From Salminus brasiliensis (taxonomy: Eukaryota > Chordata > Actinopteri > Characiformes > Bryconidae), in the NCBI RefSeq assembly GCF_030463535.1, contig NC_132893.1, positions 35,646,844 to 35,710,843 on the forward strand: a stretch of DNA of 64,000 nucleotides, written 5' to 3'. Shown in pieces: positions 1 through 12,687 of this stretch; the stretch's first letter is position 1; every line of letters starts with the position of its first letter. Below the pieces are notes generated by a model that was given only the letters and a program-made list of their open reading frames with translations, made no database searches and was not told the DNA's origin. The position numbers and the translations under genes are program-made.

Positions 1-232
1 AACAAGTAATAGAAGCTTATACCCCACCGATTAGCACTGGAGCTATGGCGATTCCCCTCTCTCTCCTCTCTCTCCCTCCCTATACCCATCCCTCTCTTTC
101 GTGTTAAACGTCTGTCTCTGTCCTCCCTCTGTTGTCTCCCCGGTGGGCGAGCGGCGGATGCTGTCAGGTGGAGGTGGCTGTTGGCAAATTTTAAGATGGC
201 TTATATCCCTCTGTTTCATTTAATTAGAGATG

Positions 233-238
<6 letters not shown>

Positions 239-275
<37 letters not shown>

Positions 276-287
276 ACACACACACAA
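239..287. repeat. (CA)n microsatellite in dok2 intron 3
   Basis: About 24 CA units with one TA interruption. Confidence 0.95.
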
Positions 288-439
288 CTGGGAACACACC
301 CCATCTCCAGCAGACTGTAATGGAATCAGGGTGAGCCACCTGTGGCCCAAATGGTCAATTTGTCTCTGGCCCGAGGTTCTGAAGTCAGAAAAAGCCTGTT
401 TGTCCTTCAGCAGGGCAGACTGAAATAAACCACCACTGT

Positions 440-700
440 TATTAATATACACCCGCATAAGAGACTATAGCTCCGCCTCCTCAGTGTATATCACAATACC
501 TACATTTAGAGTGTTATTAATATTCACCCTAATGAGAGACTGTAGCTCCGCCTCCTCAGTGTATATCACAATACCTACATTTAGAGTGTTATTAATATTC
601 ACCCTAATGAGAGACTGTAGCTCCGCCTCCTCAGTGTATATCACAATACCTACATTTAGAGTTATTAATATTCACCCTAATGAGAGACTGTAGCTCTGGG
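440..700. repeat. 75-bp tandem repeat, locus A (about 3 units)
   Basis: Units carry the blocks tagctccgcctcctcagtg, atacctacatttagagtg and attaatattcaccctaatg. The same unit forms longer arrays at 22 kb (opposite orientation) and 55 kb. The first unit is diverged. Confidence 0.9.
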
Positions 701-1352
701 ACGTTATTTGTATTATTGCTTGTATAAAGTCTGTGTGTACCTGAAAAGCAGAGACTCTGTGAGAGCTGAAGTGGTCAGGCTGCAGGAAGTGAAAATATGA
801 CCACAGGAAGACAGAACACCATTGCAAAACCATCAAAAAGTGCAGAACAGGTGCAGCTGCGGTTCAGACTCTCTCCTGAACTCCAGAGCAAGCTGAGTGG
901 ATCAATCTCAGGTCAATATCATAAACGAACATCTTACATTCAGGTCTGAATCTTCCAACGCGGGCCTGCGTGGGTGGAGGCTGCAGATGGATGCTATGGA
1001 AACCTATGGGTGCACTGTGGAGACATGCTCAGTGCTCTTCTCACAGTTTTGTACAGTATTTACTTCAGGCTTCAGATGTGGAAATATCACCCAAATCTGC
1101 AAAGCCCTCCTCTTCGTCACCTGGCAGCCAGAAATTGACCTTAACCATCGCAGGTATTGCTGGCAATAACAAAACGCCTGCAGTAGTCTGAGGAAAGTGG
1201 AGAATGTGTGGGATGTGCAGATTGTAAACTTTCGGTACACTCGAGTCAGAGTCAGAGCGTAGATGACATCCTGATCTGGAGAGAGTTATTGATGTGTGTA
1301 CACACGTGTCTCGCTTGGTGGGATATAAATGCCGTCCACATTCTTCCACATA

Positions 1353-1772
1353 CACACTGCATGTCCAAATATTTGTGGACACCCCTTCTAATGAATGCAT
1401 TTGGCTACTTAAAGTTACACAGACATGAAAATGCGCATACACAGTTTGTCTAGCCCCTGTAGAGAAGTATTGCCAATAGAATAGGACTCTCTGAGCAGAT
1501 AAACATTATTAGTAGAGGGGTATAAAGCCCCCCAGCATTGAGGAGCTGTGGAGCAGTGGAAGAACTGTGTTCTCTGGAATGATGGTGGAGGAGCTCCAGC
1601 CAGTACCTTTGGGTTCATGCATTTGGGTTCATGAAGTGGGGTGGTGATCATCATCCAATATCCTGACCTCACTAACGCTCTTGTCGCTGAATACAATCAA
1701 ATTCTCACAATAATGGTTTTGAAAAGAAAACATGAATGAGCAGGTGTCCCAATACTTTTGTCAATAAAGAGT
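1353..1772 (+). mobile_element. Non-autonomous terminal-inverted-repeat element, family M1
   Basis: It begins atgtccaaatatttgtggac and ends ggtgtcccaatacttttgtc; these ends are imperfect inverted repeats of each other. No coding capacity. Other copies or parts lie at 12.7, 42.1, 42.6, 47.2, 49.4, 51.5 and 63.1 kb. Tc1/mariner-like affiliation is inferred from the ends only. Confidence 0.75.
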
Positions 1773-2550
1773 ATTTGTCATTTCTTGACACTGAAACAGG
1801 CACAAAGTGCTGACTTAAATAATATTTCACAATGACGACATGAAGAGCTAACCGCTGATGTCAGCAAAGCTCAAAATGAAGCACACAGAGCCACTGATGC
1901 CTGGATTTCGTACGGCAGAAGAAGATGTATGCTTAGCTTGCACGGCAGACGTGCTGTGGTACTGCCTGATGGTCATTCAAGTACTTCATAGAACCATAGG
2001 AACCATCACTGTTCCATTCCGACTGACCACCAGAGCTGGGGCAGAGCTTGTGGATTGGGGAAACCACAGCAATGCTACTGAAAGTAACACTGAGGTAAAA
2101 CAGTCGGCCACACTGACTTTGTAAAAAACCCATAGAAGATGACAGAGTAGCTCCTTTCATCACTGCCCAGAGTGCACATATAGCGGCTCCAGGCAGAGTG
2201 AAACGACGCTGACCCCGGGGTCGGCTGCTAGATGGATTTGTAGGCCCCAAAGACTGCACCCGCGACCCGGAGTTAAAGCCTCGGTTTTAACAGTCGATCT
2301 CGTTCCTCCTGCCACTGAACCACAGTAATAATAGGTCTGCCTGACAGAAGTCAGCGGTCAAGTCCTCATAATGCCTCAAGGCCCTTTTTGGGACCAGCAG
2401 GGAGCATCGATCAGCTCGTTTGTCTGCAGACGAGGTCAGTCTGCACTTTTCTTTACAGTTCAGATTTGGACAGATATGCTAGTCAGCTAGTCAGGCAGTT
2501 CCCCTTCAGGTTCAGACCTAAGCAGAAAAGTGTCTACTGTGTGGTCAGTT

Positions 2551-2760
2551 AGGATTAGCATTGAGGTTAATGTTAGGATTAGGGCTTGGACTAGGATTAT
2601 GGTTTAGGGTTAAGGCTAGGGCTGGCTAGGCCTAGGGCTATGGTTAAGGAAAGGGTTAGGCCATGGCTAGGGCAAAGGGCAAGCTCTAAGACTAGGGTTA
2701 GGATTAAGGCCTAGGACTATGGCTAGTGTAAGGGCTAGGGCTGGGGCTTAGGTTGACTAG
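2551..2760. repeat. Degenerate TTAGGG/CTAGGG-like tract
   Basis: Many variants of ttaggattagg, ctagggttagg and ggctagggct in loose tandem. It resembles a decayed telomere-type or simple hexamer repeat. No long pure run remains. Confidence 0.7.
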
Positions 2761-2774
2761 TCCTAGAGCCTAGG

Positions 2775-3345
2775 CCAAAAATATTGTATTGTAACATATT
2801 GTATTGTAAAATATAGTAAAATATTGCATTGTAAAATATTGTATTGTAAATTATCATATTGTAACATATTGAATTGTAAAATATTATATTGTAATATTGT
2901 ATTACTAAATATTGTATTGTAAAATATTGTATTGTAAAATATAGTAAAATATTGTATTGTAAAATATCATATTGTGACATTGTATCGTAAAATATAGTCA
3001 AATATAGTATTGTAAAATATTGTATTGTCAAATATCGAATTGTAACATTGTATTGTAAAATATTGTAAAATATTGTATTGTAATATATCATATTGTAACA
3101 TAGTATTGCAAAATATTGTATTGTAAAATATCATATTGTAACATTGTTTTGTAAAATATTGTAAAATATTGTATTGTAAAATAGCATAAATATCATTTTG
3201 TAATTTGTATGTATTGTATTGTAAAATATTGTAAAATATTGTATTGTAATATATCATATTGTAACACTGTATCATAAAATATTGTAATGTAAACTATCGT
3301 ATTGTAAAATATTGTATTGCTCTATAACATATCATATCATATTGA
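2775..3345. repeat. AT-rich tandem repeat (attgtattgtaaaat type)
   Basis: Roughly 570 bp of variants of attgtattgtaaaatattgt and atatcatattgtaacatt. Open frames here are low-complexity Y/N/I/T strings and are not genes. Confidence 0.9.
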
Positions 3346-3720
3346 ATCGTATTATTGCTAAGTAGTATTGCTACGTAAACATCTGGTCACAAGTACTCAA
3401 GCTAGTCGGCTGCTCTGCTCTGCTCCGAGCCAGTGAAGCACAGGATAAGGTCTTGAAGCTCAGTGTCACTGCAAGAAGAAGCAGCAGGACGTCTGCTGTG
3501 TGAGCAGAGTATTAACACAACAGCCTTTACAGGTCATTTACAGTGATATAGCAATCCGGCCACACGAGGAGCAGCGGCTGTGTTCACACACACTCCGTCA
3601 GTCGGAGTGAAATAGAGCCTGCAATCAAGACACAAATCACTAAACATGGGAACAACTCCGTTCCCACCGAGCAGACGTGTATGTGTGTGTGTGTAGTGTG
3701 CCACAGGAAGGATATAGGGC

Positions 3721-3738
3721 TTGTGTGTGTGTGTGTGC

Positions 3739-3772
<34 letters not shown>
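3721..3772. repeat. (TG)n microsatellite just inside dok2 intron 3
   Basis: TG tract lying about 20 bases downstream (on the gene strand) of the dok2 exon 3 donor. Confidence 0.95.
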
Positions 3773-3775
<3 letters not shown>

Positions 3776-3790
3776 CAGAGGCGGTCTTAC

Positions 3791-5337
3791 CGCTGGCGGT
3801 CTCGTAGAGAGAGTTTTCCTTCATCTCCACGGACGAGTGATCTCTCACAGGAGGATGAAGGACACTGGCCTGCCCGGCTAATCTGCTCTCAGCTTGGTTC
3901 AGCTGAAACAGGCACAGAAAAAATAGCACAGCTTTACAACCAGCTCTGACAGAACACTGCAGTTTTACACACACAGCCGGCCTCCCCGACATCTCGAGCC
4001 CACATCTCTAACCAAATCCTGTAAACTGACGTAGCCTAGTAGCTCTATCAGCATTTTATGTAGAGTAACAACTGAATATCCAATCAGATTACAGTTCAAT
4101 TACAATCCAGTACATTGTTACTGAGCTGAAATGTAAAAATAAAACAATACTTTAAAAAAAAACATCACTGCTCTGATAATCACCACGGTCTCAAAGCACA
4201 TGAGACATACTGGTGAAGAGTTACAATTATTATTTCTTTATATGATTTAGAGCCCCCATGACAACCAACTTTCAACTGGCTTTCTTCTCCACTGTCTCCC
4301 ATAATGCAAACATCTGATTGGCTGAGCAGAGTCACATGTGATATTCGCAGTGCACATGATTGGTCTGTGAGTTTTTCCAGGCCTGCTAAACCTGCACTGT
4401 ATAGGCTAGAAAAAAAGATACACCTGTTAAAATGAACACTCCCTCACAATTAAAGCAGCAGTCCTTAATATTTTTTTCATTTAAGTTGAAAAGCAGTAGT
4501 CTGTCTGAGGGGGGGAGGAGCAAAATACTGTAATAAATAGTATCAGTGTGCAGCGTGACCGTCCCTGCAAGAGCCAAATATATTCATTCTGAAAACAGAC
4601 AGAGTGGTCTGGTAGGTTTTTGTGAGAGTTTTCCCGTTCACGTCACATACACTGCCTTTAAAAGAGGATCCAGGGCCACGGCCAAAGAAGATGACTAAAT
4701 GTAAAAATATATTATTTAGATTCATCCACTCTATACTAGATGCAATTACACGTTCTCACCAGAGAGGTCTCTAAATCCCCAAATCTCCCAAACTTACAGA
4801 CTGTCGCTTTAAATAGCAGACCTGGACCTATTAGTGTTAGTGAGCTGTTAGTGAGCTCTGATCTGGTGTTTCTAAGAGGCTTTAAACTCTAAAATCTACA
4901 GTTTGTGACTCAGTTTGGTGTTTTTTAATTTATTTATTTATTCCAGCATTTTCAGCCTCCTGCATACCACAGTCTTTGGCAGAGGAACAGAACGCCTGTT
5001 GACCTCATATTTACAGCTAGCTGAAACCTGCTCTGGCTGGGTCTGGTCACTGGACCATCCTGATATATAATAAGTTTGCATTTGATGTTAAAAAAAAATG
5101 GCAGATATAATAAACAATGCTCTGCTGTAATGTGTCATACTGTACTGCTGCATGATATTTGTGTCATATTATATTATATTATAACATATTGTACTGTACT
5201 GGAGCGTATTGCCTGTCATCTCTTATAGTGTAAAGTGTCATAACTTCATCTGTATTGTATTTCAATGCATCACACTGGATTGTCTCTTGCAGTGTATTAT
5301 AGTGTAATGGATATTGGACCCCACTGTATTGTATGGT

Positions 5338-5370
<33 letters not shown>

Positions 5371-8300
5371 TTACAGGAAAGGCCTGTCTGCACAGTTCTT
5401 TGACCCAGCTCTGGACGTCCTGGGCCTGGGCGGCGAAGGTGAAGAGCTTGCTTGTCGTCTCCATCTGGAAGGTGCCGCAGTTTTTGGGACAGTCTGCGCA
5501 CTCTTTCTCCGCGATCTGAACGCAGTCGCGCAGCAGGATCACCTTCTTACCCTCCGAGCGTTTCCCGCTCAGGCCTTCGCTCAACGACGCCTGTCTGAAC
5601 TCATACAGCTCCAGCCGAGCCGCGCTGTTCAAGCTGTCAGCCGACAACACACACCACACCTTCTTCCACTTCTAAACACACACACATACACACACAGAGA
5701 GAGAACAGAGGCAGAACAGGGGTATTAGGAACATGCATAATGCACAGAACAGAGCTGCTCTAATTCCATGCTAATGGGAGTCGTGCTGAGTTCGAATCTG
5801 TCATGCTCTCGTATTTAATACCTTCCTTTAAAGCGATAACTCGTAAAATCCAATAACAGAGGGGCTTCACATGATACTCTATACAAAAAGTGTTCTAGAT
5901 AGTACTGAGAATTGGTTCTTACAACAACAATGGAGCTGTTCTGGTGCTATGAAGGACCCATGTACAAGAGGTTTTCCTTTCTATATAGTGTTCAGTGCTC
6001 TAGTGTTGCCTGGCTGCCGGCTGATTACTTGGAGAAACCTGAACAACATCTGGAGAATTTCACCCTTCCTCTCTAGAGAGTCGCCCAGGTGCTCGTTCAG
6101 TATCTCCTCACTTCCAGACTTGACTCTCTTGAGCTCTTCTCTGGCTGGTCTTCCTCTGCGCACCATCAGACTCCAGCAACTGATCCAGAACACAGCGGGT
6201 CGGTCGTCTTCAACGTCTCTAAGTTCACTCATGTTCAGCTCCTCCACTGCTGCGTTCTCTCTTCACTGCCTTCCTGTAGCTGCTGACCAGGTCATCAGAT
6301 TCAGACCCCTGACTCTGGTCTACAAAGCCAGACTGGACCAGACAGCCCCTCCGTACTTGATCGCGATGGTCAATCAAAAGCTGATCTGCACCGAGAGCCC
6401 TTCCAGCTTCAAGTCCGGCTCGGCTCGACCCGCCATCCTTTAAGATCCACGGAAGACGAGCGTCCAGACTTTTTACTGTCCTGCACCGAAGTGGAGGAAC
6501 GAGCTTCCCCTGGGTGTCCGAACAGCAGAGTCCAACACTCACTGTCCTCAAACCCAGACTGAAGACCCTCCTCTTCTGAGAGGACTTGGGTGAAGAGTAG
6601 AGTATTATGGTCTGCATATTGACTTGTGTTTAGTAGAGTCTAAGATTAGAGGATCTGAATTTTAGTCTATTTAAACTAGCTGAGGTTCTTCTTCAGTAAA
6701 CAGTGAAGCTCTTCTGTACTCTGGAGAAGAGAGTCTGATAAATGCTGTAAATGTCAATAAATGACTCGTCGCCATGCAGAAATCCCTGCCGTTTCTTCAA
6801 GTTTGTTAACCTTTAAACAGAACCTCAGTTCTGCATATGGACTCAAATAGACCTGCTTGTATCACAAGAGTGTCCTAGGTTTCCTTTTTTAAAGCAAACA
6901 GTTTACACAACCGGATCATTTCCAAACCAGCTCGTTCTCACACTGTCTACCGAGCAGCCGTCTCCCTCCACCACTCTTGAGTCATTTTTTCCATAGCTGA
7001 ACTTCTCCTTCTGCTTTCTGTTGTAATGTTGAGAAAAGCAACAGCAGAAGTCTGTTTTATTATTCGTAAACTTTGCGCATGCAGCACTGGGCCGAAGTCA
7101 AATGCTGGGTTGTGCCTGTTGGGTCAGTGCGGCTAAGTTAAGCCAATAGTAGCTCAGTTGGGCAGTGATGGCTCAGTTAAGGCAGTGGTGGGGACAATAG
7201 TTGCTCAGTTGGGGCAATGGTGGCTCAGTTGGGGCAGTGATGGCTCAGTTAAGGCAGTGGTGGGGCAATTGTGGTTCTGTTGGGGCAATGGTGGCTCAAT
7301 TGGGGCAGTGGCGGCTCAGTTGGGGCAGTGGTGGCTCAGTTAAGGCAGTGGTGGGAGCAATGGTTGCTCAGTTGGGGCAGTGATGGCTCAGATGGGGTAC
7401 AGTGGTGGCTCAGTTAAGGCAGTGGTGGCTCAGTTAAGGCAGTGGTGGGAGCAATGGTGGCTCAATTGGAGCAATGGCGGCTCAGTTGGGCAGTGGCGGC
7501 TCAGTTGGGGCAGTGATGGCTCAGTTAAGGCAGTGGTAGGAGCAATGGTGGCTCAATTGGGGCAATGGAGGCTCAGTTGGGGCAGTGATGGCTCAGTTAA
7601 GGCAGTGGTGGCTCAGTTAAGGCAGTGGTGGGAGCAATGGTTGCTCAGTTGGGGCAGTGATGGCTCAGATGGGGTACAGTGGTGGCTCAGTTAGGGCAGC
7701 AGTGGTTCACTTGGGGCAGCGGTGAATCAGTTAAGAAAAGCGGTGGCTCAGTTGAAGCGGTAGTGGCTTAGTTAGGGCAGTAGTGGCTTTTAGGAGGGGT
7801 GGCTCAGTTTAGTCAGTGGTGGCTCTGTTGGGGCAGCATTTGCTTAGTTGGGCCAGTGGTGGCTCAAATGGGACCATAGTGGCACAGTTACGGCACTGGT
7901 GGCTTGATTGGGGCAGTAGTGGTTCAGTTGGGACAGTGGTAGCTCAGTTGTGGCAATGATGGCTCAGTTGGTGCAGTGGCTTTCCACCAATCCAAAGAGG
8001 CTGTTTGAGTCATCATGGTGCTATATATATTTGTCATCATGACCTATCGCCAAGAACCCTTGAGGAACCATTTTTTTAAAGGGCGTAACTCCTAAGACCC
8101 AAACTGGGTTGTTTTTAGCCTGGTAGCTAGTAGTAGTGTGGTAGTAGTATGAGCACAGGACTGCTGCTGTGGTCTTCATACACATTAATGCCACAGATAG
8201 GTTGAGGCCAACCCAAACGTGTCTAGACAACAGTGTCTCTGTGTTCAGAAACTGACCTCTGATGAATATCTAGTGTAGGCTACCACAAAGTGTGCATCAA

Positions 8301-10786
8301 CAGATGAGAGCCACTGAGCCTCTAACTGAACCCCAGCAAGGTTTCTGATAAAGTGGCCAGTACACAGTTTTCAGGCTGGTGAGTGATGCTGAACAGTGCA
8401 ATGCAAATGATGTAAGAATCCAGAGTAAGCTGTTAGCGGAGATGCTACTCTGCAGCATGCCAGCCAGTTTGTGTAGCAAATGTTCTCTCGTGCTAATTTT
8501 TAGTGTGAAAACCCATGAGACTCACATTGCGTTGCAGAGGCACAAAACCACCGGCCTCCTGGGTAAAGCGTGAAACTTAACTGCTGTTTCAGTTCTGGTG
8601 AGAACCTCAAACAGAGGCCTATAAACAGAAATGGAAAAAACATACTAATGCTAATCTACACCACAGAGAGCAGAAAATGAGCGCCGTTTGATACGTGAGG
8701 GTGAAGAGAACAATCCTGCCATGCTTCCCCCCAAATCATAGCTACCTGGAACAGCTGGGGTTCGAATCCAGCCGCAGGAAAGAGTGCAAATACAGCAATT
8801 TCTCTGATATGGTGTCTAAAGCTCCTAATATGGGCATGATGTCAGGTACAGAGGTCTATGTCAGAGCAGGAAGCACGCTACACAGTCCTGACCACTGTCA
8901 GCAACCTGTACTGCAGAGCAGGAGTGTCCACTGATATACACCGATCAGCCGTAACATTAAAACCACCTGCATAATATTGGGCAGATCAGAGCTCCTGTAC
9001 CAAGCCAGGGGTGGTCATAATGTTCTGATATGACTGTGTACATTGCAGTGATACAAACAAGTGTATCGAATTATAAACGGTAATAGATACACAACTTAAA
9101 AACACTGTATATTCTTTTAAATAACTTGAAAGGCAAATGTAACACTGATCTGTTGCTGTGCCTTTAAGAGTAATATGTGTAAATGAGCTCTATTCTGATT
9201 GGCTACCTTGTTTTCTGTATTATTTAAAAGCAGTCTGTGTTAAAACTTTCCTTATAACTTATAAATGGGCGGGGCTAAACTGCTGTAGGTTGGTAACTGG
9301 TGGGCCTGGGTTAATGCACGCTCATGGTTGTGATGTCACAACCCCAGCCTAATTTAAATACACAGGCTGGAGAGTGAACAGCGCCTTTTGAAGCCGTCCA
9401 CATGTGTACACACTGTATGAATATGTATGATTGTCTTTTTTTATGGTATGGGCCCTTTAAGCATTATGCAAACCCCATCCCACGGCGTGTTCCTGCAGCT
9501 ACAGGCGTGTTTTCATCTCGCAGCCTCGCAGATTTGATAGCGAGCGCTGTTTTCCTTTACCAGCTGCCGTGTCGGAGCAGTGATTCAGCAGGAACAGTGT
9601 GGGAATGAGCTCCTTTAGGCCTGACCTTACCGGCTGACAGGTGTTCTCTTTCCCCAGCATCTGCTTTGTGTGAAGAGCTGATAAAAAAAATAAATAAAGG
9701 GCTGCCAATCTGAGAACACCCCTCCTGTTCTTTTTCTGGACTTCAGAGAGAAACAGTGAAAGCTGGAAACACTCCGGAAAGACTTAAAAAGCTCAGAAAT
9801 GAAATTGCTGTGGCCAATTTCCTCAGTTTCCTCTCTTCTGCTGAGCACACGGTACGACGCGGTACAAAGGACAGGTGCTAGAACATGGAACCCTTTCTTT
9901 TAGACTTAAAAATCAGAGGTGCTGGGAGTCTCTAAACCCTTCTCCAGTAAAAGTGCTGCTTATGCCGTAAAGTCAGACTTCTACACAGCGGTGGTATATT
10001 TTATTAAATATTATTATTATATTATTTCATATCCAAACCCACCAGTGCAGCTACACGAGTCTTCTGAGTTTTATATGGAATGATGATGATGATGATGATG
10101 ATGAGGGTAAAATAGTGGAGAATCTGAACTAATGCAGTTCTCTTTAGGGACTACTTTCTGTAGCTGCACTACACCCTGCAGCATGTATCCCTCCACCATT
10201 TTAATGATCTGGTTCTAAAAGCAGGTTCTAGAGCCGAACTCTTCTCAGAACTCTGGTAGAACCGTGTCTCAGGCATCAGGCAGCGTCTTCATCACCATTA
10301 GGTGAAGAACTTTCTGTGAGGAGCTTTTATTAGAGCTTCAGACGTCTGCTTCCCTTCACCTCCACTGTAGAACCACAGCTCTGACTGGGGGAGCTTATCT
10401 AGAACCGAGCGTTTCACACCACCAAACCCATTCAGAGTGATTAATGTTGGTTCCATTACATTTTGTATTTAAGCAGAGAAATGTAAAAGTTGGTGGAATT
10501 CCCCTTAAGCCCCTTAAACAGCCTAAATGCAATGCAGTACAGTCAGGCGTGCAGACTCACAGCTGCTCGTGCAGAATGCACATGTGATTAATGACATTAC
10601 TGGCTGAGTAATTACATGTGGACTGATGGAATTACATTTGAGAGCTGTGTTAAAGAGATAGCAGCAGCAGCGGACTGCGAGCATGATCTTCAGCGTCTGT
10701 CTGAAGGAAGGTATGAAGGGTCTCACCTTTCCAAAGCGGTGCTGATACTGATAGAGCATTCCTCTCATTCGGATGTCCTCATCCAT
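3791..10786 (-). CDS. dok2: Dok-family adaptor, probably dok2 (5' part; exons 1-3)
   Basis: Docking protein: a membrane-recruited adaptor with a PH domain, then a PTB domain, then a tyrosine-rich tail that binds RasGAP (family knowledge). Coding exons read on the minus strand are 10786-10727 (residues 1-20, starting MDEDIRMRGMLYQYQ), 5671-5375 (99 codons) and 3902-3791 (37 codons plus one base). Exon 1 ends ..RFGK and exon 2 opens KWKKVWCVL, the usual start of a Dok PH domain. Exon 2 carries RLELYEF, KKVILLRDCV, CPKNCGTFQMET and SWVKELCRQAFP, so the PH domain is complete at about residue 115. Exon 3 holds the linker motif VEMKENSLYETASG that precedes the PTB domain. Acceptors (cag, tag) and donors (gtgaga, gtaaat, gtaaga) fit and phases agree. 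No PTB exon is visible down to position 1, so the gene runs off the left edge. Sequence alone does not separate Dok1 from Dok2; the position next to xpo7 favours dok2. Confidence 0.85.
5341..5368. repeat. (TG)n microsatellite abutting dok2 exon 2 donor
   Basis: On the gene strand the exon 2 donor gtaaat runs directly into a CA tract. Confidence 0.95.
5990..6600 (+). mobile_element. Non-LTR retrotransposon (LINE) 3' fragment, decayed
   Basis: Plus-strand translation holds LQQLIQNTAGR and, in the same frame, SLHCLPVAADQVIRFRPLTLVYKARLDQTAPPYL. This resembles the C-terminal part of fish LINE reverse transcriptases, followed by a WRNELPLGV-like segment. Frames are broken and only the 3' end is present. 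It lies in dok2 intron 1. A related piece lies at 45.14-45.33 kb in reverse. Confidence 0.75.
7130..7975. repeat. 20-bp minisatellite in dok2 intron 1
   Basis: About 40 variants of ggctcagttggggcagtggt, purest at 7200-7690 and decaying toward 7975. The apparent W/G/S-rich open frames are by-products of the repeat. Confidence 0.93.
8940..9045. mobile_element. Short inverted-repeat element remnant, family M2
   Basis: It begins gatcagccgtaacattaaaa and ends with ggtggtcataatgttctgat, a typical teleost non-autonomous element end. Related copies lie at 20.9-21.4, 41.2-41.6 and 56.07-56.52 kb. Confidence 0.6.
10023..10511 (+). mobile_element. Non-autonomous element, family M3 (one 46-bp unit)
   Basis: It shares its whole body with 13.88-14.79 kb (reverse) and 61.76-62.61 kb. 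It includes a GAT microsatellite and one copy of the ctgactgggggagcttatct unit, and ends ttggtggaattcccctt. It lies in dok2 intron 1, just downstream of exon 1 on the gene strand. Confidence 0.8.
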
Positions 10787-11264
10787 CGTTCATCCACAGA
10801 ACACTCCCTCACTCCCTCAATGACTCCCTCTCTCTCTCTCTCTTATCTCTTTGGCTATCTCTCTCGCTCTCTGTCTTTGTCTCTCTCTGTCTTTGTCTTC
10901 TCCTGTGTCTCGGTTTTTCCTGTTTCACTAACTTTCACTCTTTTCTCGTTGTCTCGTTCCTTCTCTCTCTCTTTCCTCATCTACTTCTGTCTCTCCTATG
11001 TCTCTCGCTCTCTCCTCTGGTCTCCTCTGGTCTTTGTGTCTCTTTCTCTCGTCTCTCGTCTCACTTTCTCTCTACTCGATCACTTTGTTGTTCTCTTGTT
11101 CTTCTTACTTTCCTAACACATTTTCCTTCTCCCTCTCTCTCTTCCTCTTCTTCGAGTCTGCTGTTCTGCTGGGGTGTATTGTTTGTGGCCCGCGTGAACC
11201 GGAGTGCCTTTAAAACTTTACTTCCTGTGAACTGCAGATCTAAATGAGTCACTTCGCTCAGATG

Positions 11265-11294
11265 CGTGGGTGTGTATGTGAGTGTGTGTGTGTA

Positions 11295-11338
<44 letters not shown>

Positions 11339-11352
11339 AGTGTGTGTGTGTG
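11265..11352. repeat. (TG)n microsatellite
   Basis: TG tract with GA and TA interruptions upstream of dok2. Confidence 0.95.
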
Positions 11353-11499
11353 AGCTGAGGGGGGTTTTCTGTGTGGCTGGCCCTCGTTGCAGAAGTGAGG
11401 GTTACTGTAAAACATTTTTCAGACTCTTTCACACAATTCATACCGATATTTTCAGCGTCAGCAAATTTGATCGGTTTTACTTCCTAAACTGACTTTCAG

Positions 11500-12140
11500 T
11501 AGTAGCTCAGTATCCACTATGAATTTTTCTGTATCCACTATGAATTATTCTGTATCCACTATAAATTAAGATAAGATAAGATAATCCGTTATTAGTCCTG
11601 CAGTGGGGAAATTCTCACTATAAATTTTTTAATATAAATTAATTTAATTTTATATAAATAATTTATTATAAATTACTTTGTATCAACTATGAATTATGAA
11701 TTATTCAGTATCCACTATCATTTAATCTGTATCCACTATGAATTATTCAATATCCACTATGAATTATTCAGTGTCTACTATGAATTATTCAGTATCCACT
11801 ATGAATTGTTCAGTATCTATTATAATTATTCAGTAACTACTATGAATTAATCAGTATCCACTATGAATTATTCAGTAACTACTATGAATTATTCAGTATC
11901 TGTTATCATTATTCAGTCTGTGTTCAGCACCCACTATAAATGATTGAGTTTTTACTATGTTATGATATGAAAAAGTATGTTACTGAGTTATTCAGTATCC
12001 ACTATGGATTATTTAGTACCAACTATCCATTATCATATTGTTTTTACTATGAATTATTCATGAGGATTTATACTGTATTTACTGTGAATTATCTCTATGA
12101 TAGAAACCACTATGAATTATCGAGTATCTGCTGTAGTAGT
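11500..12140. repeat. 21-bp AT-rich satellite-like array
   Basis: About 25 diverged units of the type cagtatccactatgaattatt. The reverse complement shares tagtggatactga and taatt with the 24-bp array in xpo7 intron 3. Confidence 0.9.
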
Positions 12141-12485
12141 ACTGTACAACACTGCTGTACCTACAGGACTACAGCACTCTGGGCTGAATTTGGGGGGGGT
12201 GAATGTTCATGTCCTGGTTTTCAGGATTTTGGATCTGTGAGTTTAAATCAGGCTGTTTCTGAGCTCGGTTTCTGTGTGTGGAGATTATCTGGCCGTGGGT
12301 AAGAGGCTCCGCAGGCTGCATCTCTTTATCTAAGAAGGGGAGAAAGTTGAGGCTCTCTCACTCTGAGCTCGGGCCAGACCGGCTGCTGAACTGCCTTCAG
12401 ACTGAACCCCATTCTGTTTGGTTGCTACTGTAGGTCCATCACATGGTTTCCTCCCTGAATGAAGGGAAATACACTCACAAGCTAG

Positions 12486-12489
<4 letters not shown>

Positions 12490-12565
<76 letters not shown>
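12490..12565. repeat. Compound (CA)n(CT)n microsatellite
   Basis: A pure CA run followed directly by a CT run. Confidence 0.95.
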
Positions 12566-12648
12566 ACCGCTTCTGCTTTCTCCATACTCTGTGTCAAACC
12601 AGCTGCATGCAAGTGATGCATTAATAACAGCATAAGCATCTCTGTGGT

Positions 12649-12649
<1 letters not shown>

Positions 12650-12687
<38 letters not shown>

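Noticed and set aside
897-1442. Overlapping frames on both strands as possible missing dok2 PTB exons
   Set aside because: None shows the PTB signatures expected (TEASERC-, WPYRFLRRFGRDK, FSFEAGRRC) or fitting splice sites, so the PTB exons are taken to be outside the window.
5871-6443. 190-codon host gene
   Set aside because: Residues match LINE reverse-transcriptase C-terminus style sequence and a related reverse copy occurs at 45.2 kb; frames are broken.
10616-11116. 166-codon frame with many L/S/F residues
   Set aside because: Its start overlaps dok2 exon 1 in antisense and the rest is a CT-rich simple tract.
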